Shown here piece after piece: positions 14,801 to 14,876 of a stretch of DNA of 14,876 nucleotides. This DNA comes from JBNKFQ01 sp050289385 (GTDB taxonomy: Bacteria > Pseudomonadota > Gammaproteobacteria > Pseudomonadales > Porticoccaceae): the NCBI GenBank assembly GCA_050289385.1, contig JBNKFQ010000345.1, positions 1 to 14,876 of the forward strand, written 5' to 3'. The position numbers and the translations under genes were made by a program. The notes beneath the pieces are model-generated. The model searched no databases, was not told the origin of the DNA, and saw only the letters and a program-made list of their open reading frames with translations. Position 1 is the first letter of the stretch. Every line of letters starts with the position of its first letter.

Positions 14801-14876
14801 GTGAATAACGGGCAAAAAAAATTACGGGGCAGAGAGTTGGGCCTGCCGTTTGCAGGCGTCACTGGCGAGTACAATG
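14801..14876 (+). CDS. Partial second DmpA/BapA-type peptidase, no signal peptide, cut by the window edge
   Basis: From a GTG at 14801 the frame reads 25 codons to the edge. LRGRELGLPFAGVTGEYN aligns with RARDLGVPFDGSPGKFN at the mature start of the exported DmpA-type enzyme upstream, including the spaced R-x-L-G-x-P-F pattern. The conserved domain starts by codon 8, leaving no room for a signal peptide, so this copy would be cytoplasmic. It lies 5 bp after the α/β-hydrolase stop codon, without an obvious strong ribosome-binding site, and is likely translationally coupled. Only the first fragment can be seen; the nucleophile and the start codon cannot be checked. Confidence 0.7.
   Translation, partial: MNNGQKKLRGRELGLPFAGVTGEYN

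Noticed and set aside
14000..14876. tRNA or rRNA gene near the right end or in any intergenic gap
   Set aside because: No cloverleaf-like arrangement or rRNA-like stretch was seen in any gap; all gaps are short and AT-rich.

Overview
The window looks like chromosome from a gammaproteobacterium, probably marine. This rests on three things: a cassette array with attC sites of the marine and pseudomonad style, a β-alanine operon of Pseudomonas type, and a moderate base composition. I cannot name the genus. The window has two unrelated halves that meet near position 2,750.

Left part (1 to about 2,500): a mobile integron gene-cassette array with every gene on the minus strand. Read in its own direction (right to left) it holds a GNAT acetyltransferase of YpeA type, attC, a short-chain dehydrogenase, attC, a family 2 glycosyltransferase, attC, and the start of a small membrane protein with a PH-like fold, cut by the window edge. 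The three attC sites differ in sequence and length (85, 59 and 78 bp) but fold in the same way. No integrase gene is present. Where the attI/intI end should be (2,398-2,757) there is a leader region with back-to-back promoters, a good LexA (SOS) box, several palindromes and a 29-codon ORF with a clear ribosome-binding site directly before the first cassette gene. This looks like an integron platform that has lost intI.

Middle (2,758-4,739): a LysR-type regulator and a divergent EamA/DMT-family exporter share a 107-bp intergenic region with a perfect 7-bp inverted repeat, a plausible operator.

Right part (4,829 to the end): a BauR-like LysR regulator faces a long plus-strand gene series. In order: a β-alanine:pyruvate-type ω-aminotransferase (BauA), a CoA-acylating (methyl)malonate-semialdehyde dehydrogenase (MmsA/BauC), an exported DmpA/BapA-type β-aminopeptidase, a sodium:solute symporter, a Tat-exported amidohydrolase of the YtcJ type, a membrane-anchored α/β-hydrolase like proline iminopeptidase, and the first 25 codons of a second DmpA-type peptidase without signal peptide. 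The first two enzymes form the known route from β-alanine to malonate semialdehyde to acetyl-CoA. The unusual part is that peptidases able to release N-terminal β-amino acids, plus a transporter, follow in the same direction. I infer a scavenging pathway for β-alanyl (or other β-amino-acid) peptides and amides: hydrolysis in the envelope, uptake, further hydrolysis in the cytoplasm, then transamination and oxidation. This is the best candidate for an undescribed system in the window.
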